Assembly (NCBI GenBank): GCA_017505525.1
Contig: JAFVPB010000010.1
Location: 1-64,000, forward strand
DNA length: 64,000 nt
From: Clostridia bacterium
GTDB lineage: Bacteria > Bacillota > Clostridia > UMGS1883
Direction of reading: 5' to 3'
How positions within the stretch are numbered: the stretch's first letter is position 1; each line of letters starts with the position of its first letter. Shown one piece after another: positions 1 through 8,576 of the stretch. A model generated the notes under the pieces. The model searched no databases, was not told the DNA's origin, and saw only the letters and a program-made list of their open reading frames with translations. The translations under genes and the position numbers were made by a program.

Positions 1-190
1 TTTTCGGGGTCCCCGAAAGTCGCAAGACTTTAAGGGGGAAAGGAGCAAACGAGCGGCAAGTTTAAGTTTTATTAAAACTTAAACCTTAGCGAGCCTTGCG
101 ACGCGCGAGAGGCGAAGTTTGTTCGTAGCAAAAAGGCTTAAAACACGAAAAATTGAGTGAAATGAGATTTTTCAACCAATTTATTATGCT
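1..190. repeat. Structured dispersed repeat region downstream of the GyrB-like gene
   Basis: Non-coding stretch built of nested inverted repeats. Positions 2-18 form a near-perfect hairpin (TTTCGGGG, one-base centre, CCCCGAAA). GTCGCAAG near 20-27 pairs with CTTGCGAC near 95-102, and AGTTTAAGTTTT/AAAACTTAAACT forms an inner hairpin around 60-86. The 35 bases at 106-140 recur exactly, in inverted orientation, at 15883-15917, and the flanking AAATGAGATTTTTC block (about 160-173) is shared as well. I see no ORF here. Function is unknown; it may end the minus-strand transcript by accident, but no clear U-run terminator is visible. Confidence 0.7.
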
Positions 191-268
191 TTTACATTTA
201 CAAATTCTTTTAAATCGTATTATTATCGCCTTTTTGCACTCTGGACTTTTTTACATTCCCTTTTTTTG

Positions 269-2254
269 TTACATCACATCGGCTACATCTATATACTGCT
301 TGCCGTATTTTGCTATATGATCTTTTCTGCCCTGAAGATTATCTCCCAAAAGAAGATCGAACACTTCTGCAGTGCGCTTTGCTTCTTCGGGCATAACCTT
401 TATAAGACGGCGCGTTTCGGGATTCATTGTGGTTTGCCACATCATCTCGGGCTGGTTTTCACCAAGACCTTTACTGCGCTGAATTGAAACACCTTTTTCG
501 GGAAGAGTGGCAAGAATTTCTGCTTTTTCCTTTTCCGTGTATGCAAAATAGGAAACATCTTTATGGACGATTTCAAAAAGCGGAGATTCTGCGATAAACA
601 CTTTGCCCTCTTCAATAAGAGTGGGAACAAGGGTGTAGAGCATTGTGAGAATAAGCGTTCTTATCTGGAAACCGTCGACATCGGCATCGGTACAGATAAT
701 GATTTTATCCCACCTTAAATTAGCTAAATCAAACGAAGTCATATCCTTATTATGCTTTGTTTTAATCTCAACTCCGCAACCCATAACCTTTATAAGATCG
801 GTTATAATATCGCTTTTAAATATCTTTTCAAAATCTGCCTTAAGGCAGTTGAGAATTTTACCTCGCACAGGTATAATTGCCTGGAATTCGGCATCACGTC
901 CAAGCTTGCAGGCGCCAAGAGCACTATCACCCTCAACTATATAAAGCTCGCGTCGGGAAATATCCTTTGTTCTGCAATCAACGAATTTCTGCACTCTGTT
1001 TGTAACGTCAATGCTTCCCATAAGCTTTTTCTTAATGCTTGTACGTGTTTTTTCTGCGGTTTCGCGGCTTCGCTTGTTTAAAAGCACCTGATTGCAGATT
1101 TTTTCAGCCTCGGGTCGGTTTTCTATAAAGTAGATTTCAAGGTTATGACGAAGAAATTCCGTCATCGCTTCCTGAATAAACTTGTTTGTTATACTCTTTT
1201 TCGTCTGGTTTTCATAGCTTACAACTGTAGAGAAGCAGTTGGTTACAAGAATTAAGCTGTCGCTTATATCGTTAAATGTGATTTTAGCTTCATTCTTTGT
1301 GTATTTATTATTCTGCTTCAAATACGAATCAACTGCGCTTACAAATGCACTGCGTGCCGCTTTGTCGGGTGCACCGCCATACTCAAGAAAGCTTGAGTTG
1401 TGATAGTATTCTATAAGCTGAACATCGTTTGAAAATGCAAAAGCCGCACTTAGTTTCACCTTATAGTCTTTCATGTCCTCGCGGTCGCGTCCTGTGCGCT
1501 CTCCCTCGTAAAAGGCAGTGGTGGAGAGGCGCTTTTCATCCTCGGGGCAAAGCTCGTTAATATAGTCTATAATTCCGTTTTCATACTTATACTCGTGCTT
1601 TATCACTCCGCCGCCCGTTTCGTGGTAGTTAAGCTTGAATGTGATTCCCGCATTAACAACCGCCTGGCGCTTGAGGGATTCCATAAAGAATTCAATGGGA
1701 ATGTTGATGTCGGTAAATACCTCTAAATCGGGGCGCCACTTAATGGTGGTACCTGTGTGGCGGTATTTCTTTTCTTCTTTAAACAATCCGCCAACATTTT
1801 CGCCCTTTTCAAAATAGAGTTTATGCTCGTATCCGTCGCGGCAAACTGTAACATCCATATACTCGGCACTGTACTGTGTGGCGCAAAGACCAAGTCCGTT
1901 AAGACCGAGCGAATAAAGATAGCTTTCGCCCTCGCCCTTATCGTATTTACCGCCTGCATAAAGCTCGCAGAAAACAAGCTCCCAGTTGTATTTTTCTTCT
2001 TTTACGTTCCAGTCGAGAGGAATTCCGCGGCCGTAGTCTGTTATTTCGACCGACATATCGCCGTATCTTGTAACCTCGATGATACTGCCGTATCCCTCTT
2101 TTGCTTCGTCGATAGAGTTTGAAACAATTTCAAACACACTGTGTTCGCAACCCTCAAGCCCGTCGGACCCAAAGATTACTCCCGGTCTTTTACGAACTCT
2201 GTCGGCTCCCTTAAGGGCTGTGATACTATCATTGCCGTAACCTTTTTTCGCCAT
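269..2254 (-). CDS. Type IIA topoisomerase ATPase/toprim subunit (GyrB/ParE-like paralogue)
   Basis: 661 aa, the size of a GyrB/ParE B subunit, which uses ATP to drive strand passage with a GyrA/ParC partner. The GHKL ATPase fold is seen in EIVSNSIDE (about 42-50), the DYGRGIP motif and later the LGLNGLGL lid. The toprim domain has EGDSA near residue 440 and DADVDG near 525, followed by QRSKGLGE and the TTMNPETR motif. Unusually, the stretch after the toprim glutamate reads EGDSALGACKLGRD where GyrB and ParE almost always have EGDSAGGSAKQGRD. The catalytic Glu and DxD residues are kept. A partner A subunit would lie beyond position 1. It may be ParE or a divergent clostridial paralogue; I cannot separate these, so no symbol is given. 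Confidence 0.85.
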   Translation of the reverse strand: MAKKGYGNDSITALKGADRVRKRPGVIFGSDGLEGCEHSVFEIVSNSIDEAKEGYGSIIEVTRYGDMSVEITDYGRGIPLDWNVKEEKYNWELVFCELYAGGKYDKGEGESYLYSLGLNGLGLCATQYSAEYMDVTVCRDGYEHKLYFEKGENVGGLFKEEKKYRHTGTTIKWRPDLEVFTDINIPIEFFMESLKRQAVVNAGITFKLNYHETGGGVIKHEYKYENGIIDYINELCPEDEKRLSTTAFYEGERTGRDREDMKDYKVKLSAAFAFSNDVQLIEYYHNSSFLEYGGAPDKAARSAFVSAVDSYLKQNNKYTKNEAKITFNDISDSLILVTNCFSTVVSYENQTKKSITNKFIQEAMTEFLRHNLEIYFIENRPEAEKICNQVLLNKRSRETAEKTRTSIKKKLMGSIDVTNRVQKFVDCRTKDISRRELYIVEGDSALGACKLGRDAEFQAIIPVRGKILNCLKADFEKIFKSDIITDLIKVMGCGVEIKTKHNKDMTSFDLANLRWDKIIICTDADVDGFQIRTLILTMLYTLVPTLIEEGKVFIAESPLFEIVHKDVSYFAYTEKEKAEILATLPEKGVSIQRSKGLGENQPEMMWQTTMNPETRRLIKVMPEEAKRTAEVFDLLLGDNLQGRKDHIAKYGKQYIDVADVM

Positions 2255-2272
2255 TTGGTTATCCTCCGTTTA

Positions 2273-3121
2273 TCAGTTCTGGATTTGTGCCGCCTTTATA
2301 GTGTTTTTCATAAGCATTGCGATTGTCATAGGTCCAACTCCGCCGGGAACAGGGGTGATGGCAGAGGCAACAAGGCTTACAGAGTCGAAATCAACATCTC
2401 CGCAGAGCTTTCCGTTTTCGTCGCGGTCCATACCAACATCGATTACAACTGCGCCCTCTTTAACCATATCGGCAGTGATGAATTTCGGCTTTCCAACTGC
2501 CGCGACAAGGATGTCGGCGCGCTTACATACCTCTTTAAGGTTTTTCGTGCGGCTGTGGCATATTGTAACTGTGCCGTTTTCGTGAAGCAGAAGCATAGCT
2601 TGTGGCTTACCCACAATATTACTTCTTCCAACAACAACACATTCCTTGCCGCTTACATCTATTCCTGTAAGGTGGATAAGCTCCATAACGCCTGCAGGGG
2701 TGCAGGGAAGAAAATCGAAGTTGCCAATCATTATTTTGCCCACGTTTACAGGGTGGAAAGCATCCACATCTTTTTTATGGTCAATTCTTAAAAGAACTTT
2801 TTCACTATCAATTCCCTTGGGAAGAGGAAGCTGAACAAGAATCCCGTTGATATCGGCTCTTTCGTTAAGAGTGTCGATAAGCTTTAAAAGTTCTTCCTCC
2901 GTTGTTTCTGCGGGAAGTGCATATTCTTCTGAATATATTCCGCATTCGGCACAAGCCTTTTTCTTGTTGTTTACATATATTCTGCTTGCACTGTCGTCTC
3001 CGACTATGATAACGGCAAGCCCGGGATTAATTCCTTTTGCCTTTAATGCTTCGGCTTCCTTTAACAGGTCTGCCTTTATTTTTACTGATAGTGCCTTTCC
3101 GTCTAAAATCTGTGCTGCCAT
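2273..3121 (-). CDS. folD: Bifunctional methylenetetrahydrofolate dehydrogenase/cyclohydrolase FolD
   Basis: 282 aa, the usual FolD length. It interconverts 5,10-methylene-THF and 10-formyl-THF in cytosolic one-carbon metabolism. The catalytic Tyr-Lys pair is in [11 protein letters not shown] (Y49, K53). GILVQLPLP and [10 protein letters not shown] follow, then the NADP site GRSNIVGKP and the C-terminal [11 protein letters not shown] signature. A clear AAGGAG ribosome site precedes the ATG. That start lies inside the 3' end of the upstream radical SAM gene, which overlaps folD by 95 bp in another frame. 18 bp separate it from the GyrB-like gene, so the three genes are probably co-transcribed. 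Confidence 0.95.
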   Translation of the reverse strand: MAAQILDGKALSVKIKADLLKEAEALKAKGINPGLAVIIVGDDSASRIYVNNKKKACAECGIYSEEYALPAETTEEELLKLIDTLNERADINGILVQLPLPKGIDSEKVLLRIDHKKDVDAFHPVNVGKIMIGNFDFLPCTPAGVMELIHLTGIDVSGKECVVVGRSNIVGKPQAMLLLHENGTVTICHSRTKNLKEVCKRADILVAAVGKPKFITADMVKEGAVVIDVGMDRDENGKLCGDVDFDSVSLVASAITPVPGGVGPMTIAMLMKNTIKAAQIQN

Positions 3122-4919
3122 TTTGATTTCTCCTTTCAGGTTTTATAAGGCAGTCGCTTCCAAATCCAATTAAATCGGTGCGGTTTGCCTTGGTTAGTGC
3201 CTCTTTAACAAGGGCATAGTTTTCTTTTCGTGATGATTGTAAAAGGGCGCGCTGCATTGCTTTTTCGTGCATATCGCGGGGGACATACACCTTTTTCATA
3301 GTGCGCGGGTCGAGCCCTGTGTAGAACATTGCCGTTGAAAGCGTGCCGGGGGTGGGGTAGAAATCCTGCACCTGCTCGGGGCGGATATTGTTTCGGCGAA
3401 GATAGAGCGCAAGCTCGATTGCATCGCGGAGTGTACTTCCCGGGTGGCTCGACATAAGATATGGAACAAGGTATTGCTCCTTTCCAATCTCTTTGTTTAT
3501 CTGATAAAATTTATTAGAGAATTTTTCGTATTGCTTAACGCCAGGCTTACCCATATATTTAAGAACATTATCACTTATATGCTCGGGGGCTACCTTAAGC
3601 TGACCGCTTACGTGAAACTCGCAAAGCTCGCGGAAAAATGAATCATCTTTATCATGAATTAGATAATCGTATCTTATTCCGCTACGTATAAATACTTTTT
3701 TAACTTTTGGTATTGCACGAAGCTTACGTAAAAGCGAAAGATAATCGGAGTGGTCAACCTCAACATTGGGGCAAACATAGGGGTAGAGGCACTGTCTGTC
3801 GCGACAGGTGCCAGCTTTTAGTTGCTTCTGGCAAGCAGGCTTACGGAAGTTCGCAGTAGGTCCGCCAACATCGTGAATATATCCCTTGAAACCGTCCTCC
3901 CACACAAGCTTTTCCGCCTCGGCAAGAATTGAGGCGTGGCTTCTTGCTTGCACCACTCTGCCCTGATGGAATGTGAGAGCACAGAACGAACAGCTTCCAA
4001 AACATCCTCTTGAGGATGTGATTGAAAACTTTACTTCTTCGAGTGCGGGAATTCCTCCGTCCTTATCATACATAGGATGCCACGCCCGCATATAGTTGAG
4101 TGAATAAACGTGGTCCATTTCTTTTTGAGTGAGTGGGTCGGCTTGCGGAAGCTGAACAACGTATTTATCACCGTGCTTTTGCGCAAGTGTTTTTCCGCGC
4201 TTACTGTCTTGTTCGTAATATTCAACTGCTGCTGCCTCAGCATATTTTTCTTTGCTTTCACAAACCTCTTCGTAAGAGGGGAGAACAGTGGCTTTTGAGG
4301 GAGCATTATCGGAAAGATAGCAAGTTCCCTTAACGTTTGTTATTCTGTGGATGGGAATGCCGTCGCGCAGTTTTTCGCAAACCTCGATAAGTGATTTTTC
4401 CCCCATACCAAAACTTATCATATCGGCACCCGAATCAACAAGGATACTGCGGCGCACCTTGTCCTGCCAGTAATCGTAATGGGCAAATCTTCGGAGACTT
4501 GCCTCCGTTCCGCCAATGATGATGGGAATATCACCAAATGCCGCACGTGCCATATTCGAATAAACGATAGTGCACCTGTCGGGTCTGTAGCCGCTTTTTC
4601 CGCCGGGGGAGTAAACATCGCCCGAGCGACGTTTTTTAGCAGCAGTGTAGTGATTAACCATCGAATCAATAACTCCGCCCGAAATCAAAACGCCGAGTCT
4701 TGGTTTTGTATAGCGCAAAAGGGCGTTTTTATCGTTCCTGTCGGGTTGGGGGCAAATGCACACCCGAAAGCCGTTATATTCAAGAAGTCGGGAAAGTATT
4801 GCCACACCAAACGATGGATGGTCGACATAGGCATCTCCCGATATAAATAAAAAGTCGTAATAATCCCATCCAAGCCTTTTCATATCGGAGGCTGAAACGG
4901 GCAAAAAAGAATTGTTCAT
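3027..4919 (-). CDS. YgiQ-family (UPF0313) radical SAM protein
   Basis: 630 aa, matching YgiQ/UPF0313 length. The radical SAM cluster motif is [10 protein letters not shown], about residue 310, after an N-terminal cobalamin-binding-like region beginning [16 protein letters not shown]. Later blocks such as [29 protein letters not shown] and [16 protein letters not shown] are typical of the family, whose reaction is not established. Residues about 600-630 form a lysine/arginine-rich tail that overlaps the first 31 codons of folD. The gene has its own promoter at 4943-4971 and an AAGGAG site before the ATG. Confidence 0.9.
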   Translation of the reverse strand: MNNSFLPVSASDMKRLGWDYYDFLFISGDAYVDHPSFGVAILSRLLEYNGFRVCICPQPDRNDKNALLRYTKPRLGVLISGGVIDSMVNHYTAAKKRRSGDVYSPGGKSGYRPDRCTIVYSNMARAAFGDIPIIIGGTEASLRRFAHYDYWQDKVRRSILVDSGADMISFGMGEKSLIEVCEKLRDGIPIHRITNVKGTCYLSDNAPSKATVLPSYEEVCESKEKYAEAAAVEYYEQDSKRGKTLAQKHGDKYVVQLPQADPLTQKEMDHVYSLNYMRAWHPMYDKDGGIPALEEVKFSITSSRGCFGSCSFCALTFHQGRVVQARSHASILAEAEKLVWEDGFKGYIHDVGGPTANFRKPACQKQLKAGTCRDRQCLYPYVCPNVEVDHSDYLSLLRKLRAIPKVKKVFIRSGIRYDYLIHDKDDSFFRELCEFHVSGQLKVAPEHISDNVLKYMGKPGVKQYEKFSNKFYQINKEIGKEQYLVPYLMSSHPGSTLRDAIELALYLRRNNIRPEQVQDFYPTPGTLSTAMFYTGLDPRTMKKVYVPRDMHEKAMQRALLQSSRKENYALVKEALTKANRTDLIGFGSDCLIKPERRNQNGSTDFRRKGTISKNKGRPVKGSRSIKGKRN

Positions 4920-4942
4920 AATTTTACTCCTTAATAAATATA

Positions 4943-4971
4943 ATTATAATATATATTTGGTTTCTTTTCAA
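4943..4971 (-). promoter_or_regulatory. Sigma-A type promoter of the YgiQ-like gene/folD
   Basis: On the minus strand TTGAAA (plus 4966-4971) and TATAAT (plus 4943-4948) are separated by exactly 17 bp, 23 bp upstream of the start codon at 4919. It is the only good promoter seen for this minus-strand cluster. Confidence 0.75.
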
Positions 4972-5269
4972 GGGTAAAATAAATAACAATGGAAAAGTTT
5001 CATTTTTTGTGCGCAAAATTTTTCTTTGAAATTTAAATAATAATAGGCGTTTGTGCAAAATTAAAAATCCAAATATTACGAAAGTATTAAATATTATGCT
5101 GAAATATATGTCGAAAGTATATAAAATCAATTGTGAATAAATGGAAATTAATTATGCTATTACCGATGAAAAAAACAGATATGGAAAAAGAATCTGCAAA
5201 CGGGTAGAATAATAGTTGCTACAATTAAGGCTTTGACAGAAAACCAAAAAATATTTGAGGTGTCAGAAA
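4972..5269. other. AT-rich divergent intergenic region
   Basis: About 300 bp without a supported gene. It holds one exact TGTCGAA heptamer (5109-5115), the core of a Spo0A box. A weak promoter candidate, TTGTGA (5131-5136) with TATGCT (5153-5158) at 16 bp, faces the small downstream gene. TTGACA at 5233-5238 has no matching -10 element before the start codon. Confidence 0.4.
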
Positions 5270-5572
5270 ATGAAAGAACCGTCGTACATACTGAAAAATG
5301 AAATAACAGGAATTAACGGAGAAAGGATAGTTTTGTTTTATTTTACAACGGAAACGCCTGATTCTAAAAAGCACTACGGTGTGGGAATAGATATGTATAT
5401 TCAGAATACAGGAATGAGAACAACAAAGGAAAGAAAAGTTATGGAAAGCGTCTTCGAAGACAAAAGAGACGCCGAAAGCTTTTTAAGAACAATATGTAAA
5501 TGCACCGTTACACCTACCTCGCTAGAGGATGTTGTCCGAGATAGTATTTTAGAGGAAAAAAGCGCGATTTAA
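5270..5572 (+). CDS. Small DUF6514-like protein
   Basis: 100 aa soluble protein with no signal peptide or membrane segment. The pattern (short beta-rich opening containing GINGERIVLFYF, a central YGVGIDMY, a charged helix and the ending TSLEDVVRDSIL) resembles clostridial DUF6514 proteins, whose function is unknown. The ATG at 5270 is preferred over an in-frame TTG at 5255, because TGAGGTG (5256-5262) sits at the right distance as ribosome site. A Spo0A-like box lies upstream, so sporulation-phase expression is possible but unproven. Confidence 0.65.
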   Translation: MKEPSYILKNEITGINGERIVLFYFTTETPDSKKHYGVGIDMYIQNTGMRTTKERKVMESVFEDKRDAESFLRTICKCTVTPTSLEDVVRDSILEEKSAI

Positions 5573-5602
5573 GAAAAAAATAACAAATAAATAAAAAAAT
5601 AC

Positions 5603-5631
5603 TTGCAATTTGAATAAAGATGTGATATAGT
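5603..5631 (+). promoter_or_regulatory. Sigma-A promoter of the rplS operon
   Basis: TTGCAA (5603-5608) and TATAGT (5626-5631) with a 17-bp spacer. Transcription would start near 5638, giving an 80-nt leader before rplS. Confidence 0.75.
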
Positions 5632-5637
5632 ACCAAG

Positions 5638-5717
5638 GTAAAAAGCGGTCCTCTGCATTTCTTTCGTACGAACGCTTTAAATTACCGCGTTTGCGGGTAA
5701 AGAAAGGAGAGATTTGA
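5638..5717 (+). promoter_or_regulatory. Structured 5' leader of rplS (possible L19 autoregulatory leader)
   Basis: AAAGCG (5642-5647) pairs with CGCTTT (5673-5678) to close a hairpin whose distal part includes the palindrome TTCGTACGAA (5663-5672). A second hairpin, TTACCGCG with GCGGGTAA (5682-5700), follows directly before the AGAAAGGAGAG ribosome site. L19 leaders are known in Firmicutes, but I have not matched this one to that family. Confidence 0.45.
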
Positions 5718-6059
5718 GTGGACGTTTTAAAGGCGATAACTCAAGAGCAGATCAGAACTGACCTTCCCAAGCTTGAAGTGGGTGACTATGTTAAGCTTTA
5801 CGTAAAGGTTAAGGAAGGTGCCAAGGAAAGAATTCAGATGTTTGAGGGAACAATAATTTCCAAAAAGCATGGCGGAATTCAGGAAACCTTCACTGTTAGA
5901 AGACTTTCATATGGCGTTGGTGTTGAAAGAACATTCCCTGTTAACACACCAAGTATCGACCGTATCGAGGTTGTAAGACACGGTAGGGTTAGACGTGCTA
6001 AACTCTACTATCTTCGCGATAGAGTTGGTAAGGCAGCAAAAGTTAAGGAAAGACTTTAA
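5718..6059 (+). CDS. rplS: 50S ribosomal protein L19
   Basis: 113 aa, standard bL19 length, at the 30S-50S interface. Diagnostic runs are [29 protein letters not shown] and the C-terminal [18 protein letters not shown]. Start is GTG at 5718, eight bases after the end of AGGAGA; no ATG gives the conserved N-terminus. It heads a row (rplS-lepB-rbgA-rnhB-yraN) common in Firmicutes that links ribosome assembly and secretion genes. Confidence 0.97.
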   Translation: MDVLKAITQEQIRTDLPKLEVGDYVKLYVKVKEGAKERIQMFEGTIISKKHGGIQETFTVRRLSYGVGVERTFPVNTPSIDRIEVVRHGRVRRAKLYYLRDRVGKAAKVKERL

Positions 6060-6068
6060 GAGTCGTAT

Positions 6069-6119
6069 GGGCATTGTATTGCCCGGGGAAAACGGGACTG
6101 CGATGCAGTCCCGTTTTTG
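6069..6119 (+). terminator. Terminator/attenuator hairpins between rplS and lepB
   Basis: A small hairpin (GGGCA/TGCCC, 6069-6084) is followed by AACGGGACTGC with GCAGTCCCGTT (6091-6115) and a TTTTT run. This is a canonical intrinsic terminator shape and probably lowers downstream expression relative to rplS. Confidence 0.8.
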
Positions 6120-6150
6120 TAGATTCAGGCGGCTGAAAGGAAGTATTAAA

Positions 6151-6720
6151 ATGAACAACGAATTTAAAGAAGAAGTAACCGAAACAGTGGCAGAGGTTGC
6201 AACAGGCGGCTTTATGAAAGAATTTATTGAGTGGGCAAAGGCGATAGTCATTGCCGTTGTGCTTGCTCTTATTATACGTAATTTTATTTTTACAGTTGTA
6301 AGAGTTGATGGTGAAAGTATGTTTCCAACCCTGGAGCATAACGACAGAATGATTGTGTGGCGCCTTGGATATACTCCCAAGCAGGGCGATATTGTGATAT
6401 TTAATCCTCCGGGATATCCTAAAAAGATTTACTGGGTAAAGCGCGTTATAGCAACAGAGGGGCAGCACGTTGAAATAGATTACGATACTAACTCCGTTTA
6501 TGTTGATGGAGAAAAGCTCGAAGAGGTATATCTGGGGGAAGAAATGCTTCCACAGTCCACAATTACAGAGGTTGATGTGCCCGAAGATTTTGTGTTTGTG
6601 CTTGGCGACAATAGAAATCACTCAACAGACGGAAGAGTGATAGGTCCTATTCACAAAGATAATGTTATCGGGGAGGCCGTATTAAGATTTTGGCCACTTA
6701 ACGAATTTAAAATTTTTTAA
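6151..6720 (+). CDS. lepB: Signal peptidase I
   Basis: 189 aa, a Bacillus-type (SipS-like) signal peptidase that removes leader peptides on the outer face of the membrane. One N-terminal membrane helix spans about residues 30-50. The catalytic serine is S56 in DGESMFPTL and the general-base lysine is about K97 in YWVKRVI. GDNRNHSTDGR is the conserved box E. The ATG at 6151 has AAAGGAAG in front and gives the expected short cytoplasmic N-terminus; in-frame codons further upstream run back into rplS and are not used. Confidence 0.95.
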   Translation: MNNEFKEEVTETVAEVATGGFMKEFIEWAKAIVIAVVLALIIRNFIFTVVRVDGESMFPTLEHNDRMIVWRLGYTPKQGDIVIFNPPGYPKKIYWVKRVIATEGQHVEIDYDTNSVYVDGEKLEEVYLGEEMLPQSTITEVDVPEDFVFVLGDNRNHSTDGRVIGPIHKDNVIGEAVLRFWPLNEFKIF

Positions 6721-6731
6721 CGAGGTAGAAA

Positions 6732-7574
6732 ATGAACATACAATGGTTTCCGGGGCATATGACAAAAACAAGGAGAATGATTGAAGAAAACATTCGTCTT
6801 TGTGATTGTGTTGTGGAGCTTTGCGATGCAAGGTGCCCCAAAAGCAGTAGAAATCCCGACCTTCCAAGGCTTACAAAAGGGAAAAAGCTTTTGCTTGTGA
6901 TAAACAAGTGCGACATAGCAGACCCTGTTGTTACACAGAAGTGGCTTGAAAGATACAAAAGCGAAAATATAAATGTAATTGCATCGAGCAGCAATGATTC
7001 CAAGGGAATAGCAAAAATTTTTGATGCCGTTCGTGAAATGATGAAAGATGAAATTGAAAAGAATAAATTAAAGGGCTTTGTAAATAAACCGATAAGGATT
7101 ATGGTTTGCGGAATTCCAAATGTGGGAAAATCCTCGTTTATAAATAAGCTCTATGGAAAGGCTGCCGCAAAGGCAGGCGACAGACCGGGCGTTACAAGGG
7201 GTAAGCAATGGATAACGCTTAAAAACGGTATGGAGCTTTTAGATACCCCAGGAATATTGTGGCCCAAGTTTGATGATAAGGAAGTTGCTCTGCGCTTAGC
7301 ATATACAGGCGCAGTGAAGGATGAAATTCTGGACGTGGAAGAGCTTAGCGCACACCTTTTAAAAACACTTTCAGAGAACTATGCAGATAATCTTAAGGAA
7401 AGATATAAAATAGAGCTTGAAGATGGTCTTACAGGGTATGAAATACTTGAAAGAGTTTGTAGAAAACGCGGATTTATATTAAAAGGCAATGAGGTTGACT
7501 ATTTAAGAGGTGCTAATATTGTGCTTGATGAGTTCCGCGGTGCAAAGCTTGGAAGAATAAGCCTTGAAAGTTGA
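6732..7574 (+). CDS. rbgA: Ribosome biogenesis GTPase RbgA (YlqF)
   Basis: 280 aa, circularly permuted GTPase that acts late in 50S assembly. Motif order shows the permutation: G4 (NKCD, 58-61) precedes G1 (GIPNVGKSS, about 130) and G3 (DTPG). The N-terminal WFPGHMTKTRRMIEE is the RbgA signature. It follows lepB by 11 bp and its stop codon touches the rnhB start region. Family length is about 280, so it is complete. Confidence 0.95.
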   Translation: MNIQWFPGHMTKTRRMIEENIRLCDCVVELCDARCPKSSRNPDLPRLTKGKKLLLVINKCDIADPVVTQKWLERYKSENINVIASSSNDSKGIAKIFDAVREMMKDEIEKNKLKGFVNKPIRIMVCGIPNVGKSSFINKLYGKAAAKAGDRPGVTRGKQWITLKNGMELLDTPGILWPKFDDKEVALRLAYTGAVKDEILDVEELSAHLLKTLSENYADNLKERYKIELEDGLTGYEILERVCRKRGFILKGNEVDYLRGANIVLDEFRGAKLGRISLES

Positions 7575-7582
7575 GTGATAGT

Positions 7583-8206
7583 ATGAAAGAAGCAGAAATC
7601 GAGCGCCTTGGAGAAATGTTTTCTATAGAAGAAAGCTTAATGCAAAAGGGCTACAGCGTAATAGCGGGAGTGGACGAGGCAGGGCGAGGTCCGCTTGCGG
7701 GTGATGTGTATGCCGCAGCAGTGGTGCTTCCCCAAGGAATTTTAATAGAAGGACTTAACGATTCCAAGAAGATATCCGAAAAAAAACGTGAAAAACTATA
7801 TGATGAAATATGTGAAAATGCAATAGCATATGCGGTGGCTACGGCAAGCGTGGAGGAAATCGATACTTATAATATACGTAACGCCACATATATTGCAATG
7901 AACAGAGCAATAGAAGCACTTAAAGTGAAACCCGATTACGTGCTGGTAGACGGCGACTGCATTAAAGAGTGCAATTACAAGCACGAATGCGTTGTAAAGG
8001 GCGATGCAAAAAGTGCATCGATTGCAGCGGCATCAATTCTTGCAAAGGTAACGAGAGACCGCTATATGAAAAGACTTTCAGAAAAGTTTCCAGAGTATGG
8101 TTTTGAAAAGCATAATGGCTACGGCACAGTGGCACATATTGCTGCACTTAAGGAGTTTGGGGCAAGTGAGGTTCACCGAAAAACCTTTATTAAAAAATTT
8201 GTTTAA
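7583..8206 (+). CDS. rnhB: Ribonuclease HII
   Basis: About 207 aa. It cleaves RNA in RNA-DNA hybrids and at single ribonucleotides. GVDEAGRGPLAGDV holds the first Asp-Glu pair, and YVLVDGD and SIAAASILAKVTRD are the other conserved blocks. KHNGYGTVAH near the C-terminus fits RNase HII. The start is uncertain: TTG at 7571 overlaps the rbgA stop, ATG at 7583 is preferred, and neither has a strong ribosome site, so translational coupling to rbgA is likely. Confidence 0.93.
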   Translation: MKEAEIERLGEMFSIEESLMQKGYSVIAGVDEAGRGPLAGDVYAAAVVLPQGILIEGLNDSKKISEKKREKLYDEICENAIAYAVATASVEEIDTYNIRNATYIAMNRAIEALKVKPDYVLVDGDCIKECNYKHECVVKGDAKSASIAAASILAKVTRDRYMKRLSEKFPEYGFEKHNGYGTVAHIAALKEFGASEVHRKTFIKKFV

Positions 8207-8576
8207 TAAAAATATTACTACAGGCGCACTGGGAGAGGACGAAGCAGTGCGCCTTTTAAAGGTGCAGGGATACAAAATTTTAGAAAGAAACTACCGTATT
8301 CGTGGTGGCGAGATAGATATAATTGCGCGCGATGGAGAATATATTTGCTTTGTTGAAGTGAAGCTCAGGAAAAACAACAATTATGGCACTCCCGCAGAAT
8401 ACATTACATATAAAAAAAGAGAAAAGCTTATAAAAACGGCAATGCTTTATGCGCAAAGAAAGCATCTTGAAAATGTTCCTATGCGCTTTGATGCAGTTTT
8501 GATAAATGCCGATAATATAAACAATAGATTGAAAGTACATCATTCGGAGGTAATAAAAAATGCGTTCGAACTTTGA
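8166..8576 (+). CDS. YraN-family (UPF0102) endonuclease-like protein
   Basis: 136 aa from the chosen GTG. The UPF0102 core is complete: GALGEDEAVRLL, RNYRIRGGEIDIIARDG and ICFVEVKLR form a restriction-endonuclease-like fold (E-I-D and E-V-K). The cellular role is unsettled. GTG at 8166 was chosen because AAGGAG (8150-8155) lies 10 bases upstream, inside the end of rnhB. A TTG at 8199 has no ribosome site, and ATGs at 8097/8115 would add an unrelated leader. Overlap with rnhB is 41 bp and with the next gene 17 bp. Confidence 0.85.
   Translation: MRFTEKPLLKNLFNKNITTGALGEDEAVRLLKVQGYKILERNYRIRGGEIDIIARDGEYICFVEVKLRKNNNYGTPAEYITYKKREKLIKTAMLYAQRKHLENVPMRFDAVLINADNINNRLKVHHSEVIKNAFEL

Noticed and set aside
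2141-2791. Long plus-strand open frame opposite folD and the GyrB-like gene
   Set aside because: Lies antisense to two certain genes, with low-complexity Ser/His/Cys composition, no ribosome site and no family motif.
5233-5238. TTGACA as the promoter of the DUF6514-like gene
   Set aside because: No -10 element at 16-18 bp; that distance falls on the ribosome site.
6043-6621. 192-codon minus-strand open frame over lepB
   Set aside because: Antisense to a clear signal peptidase; no promoter or ribosome site.
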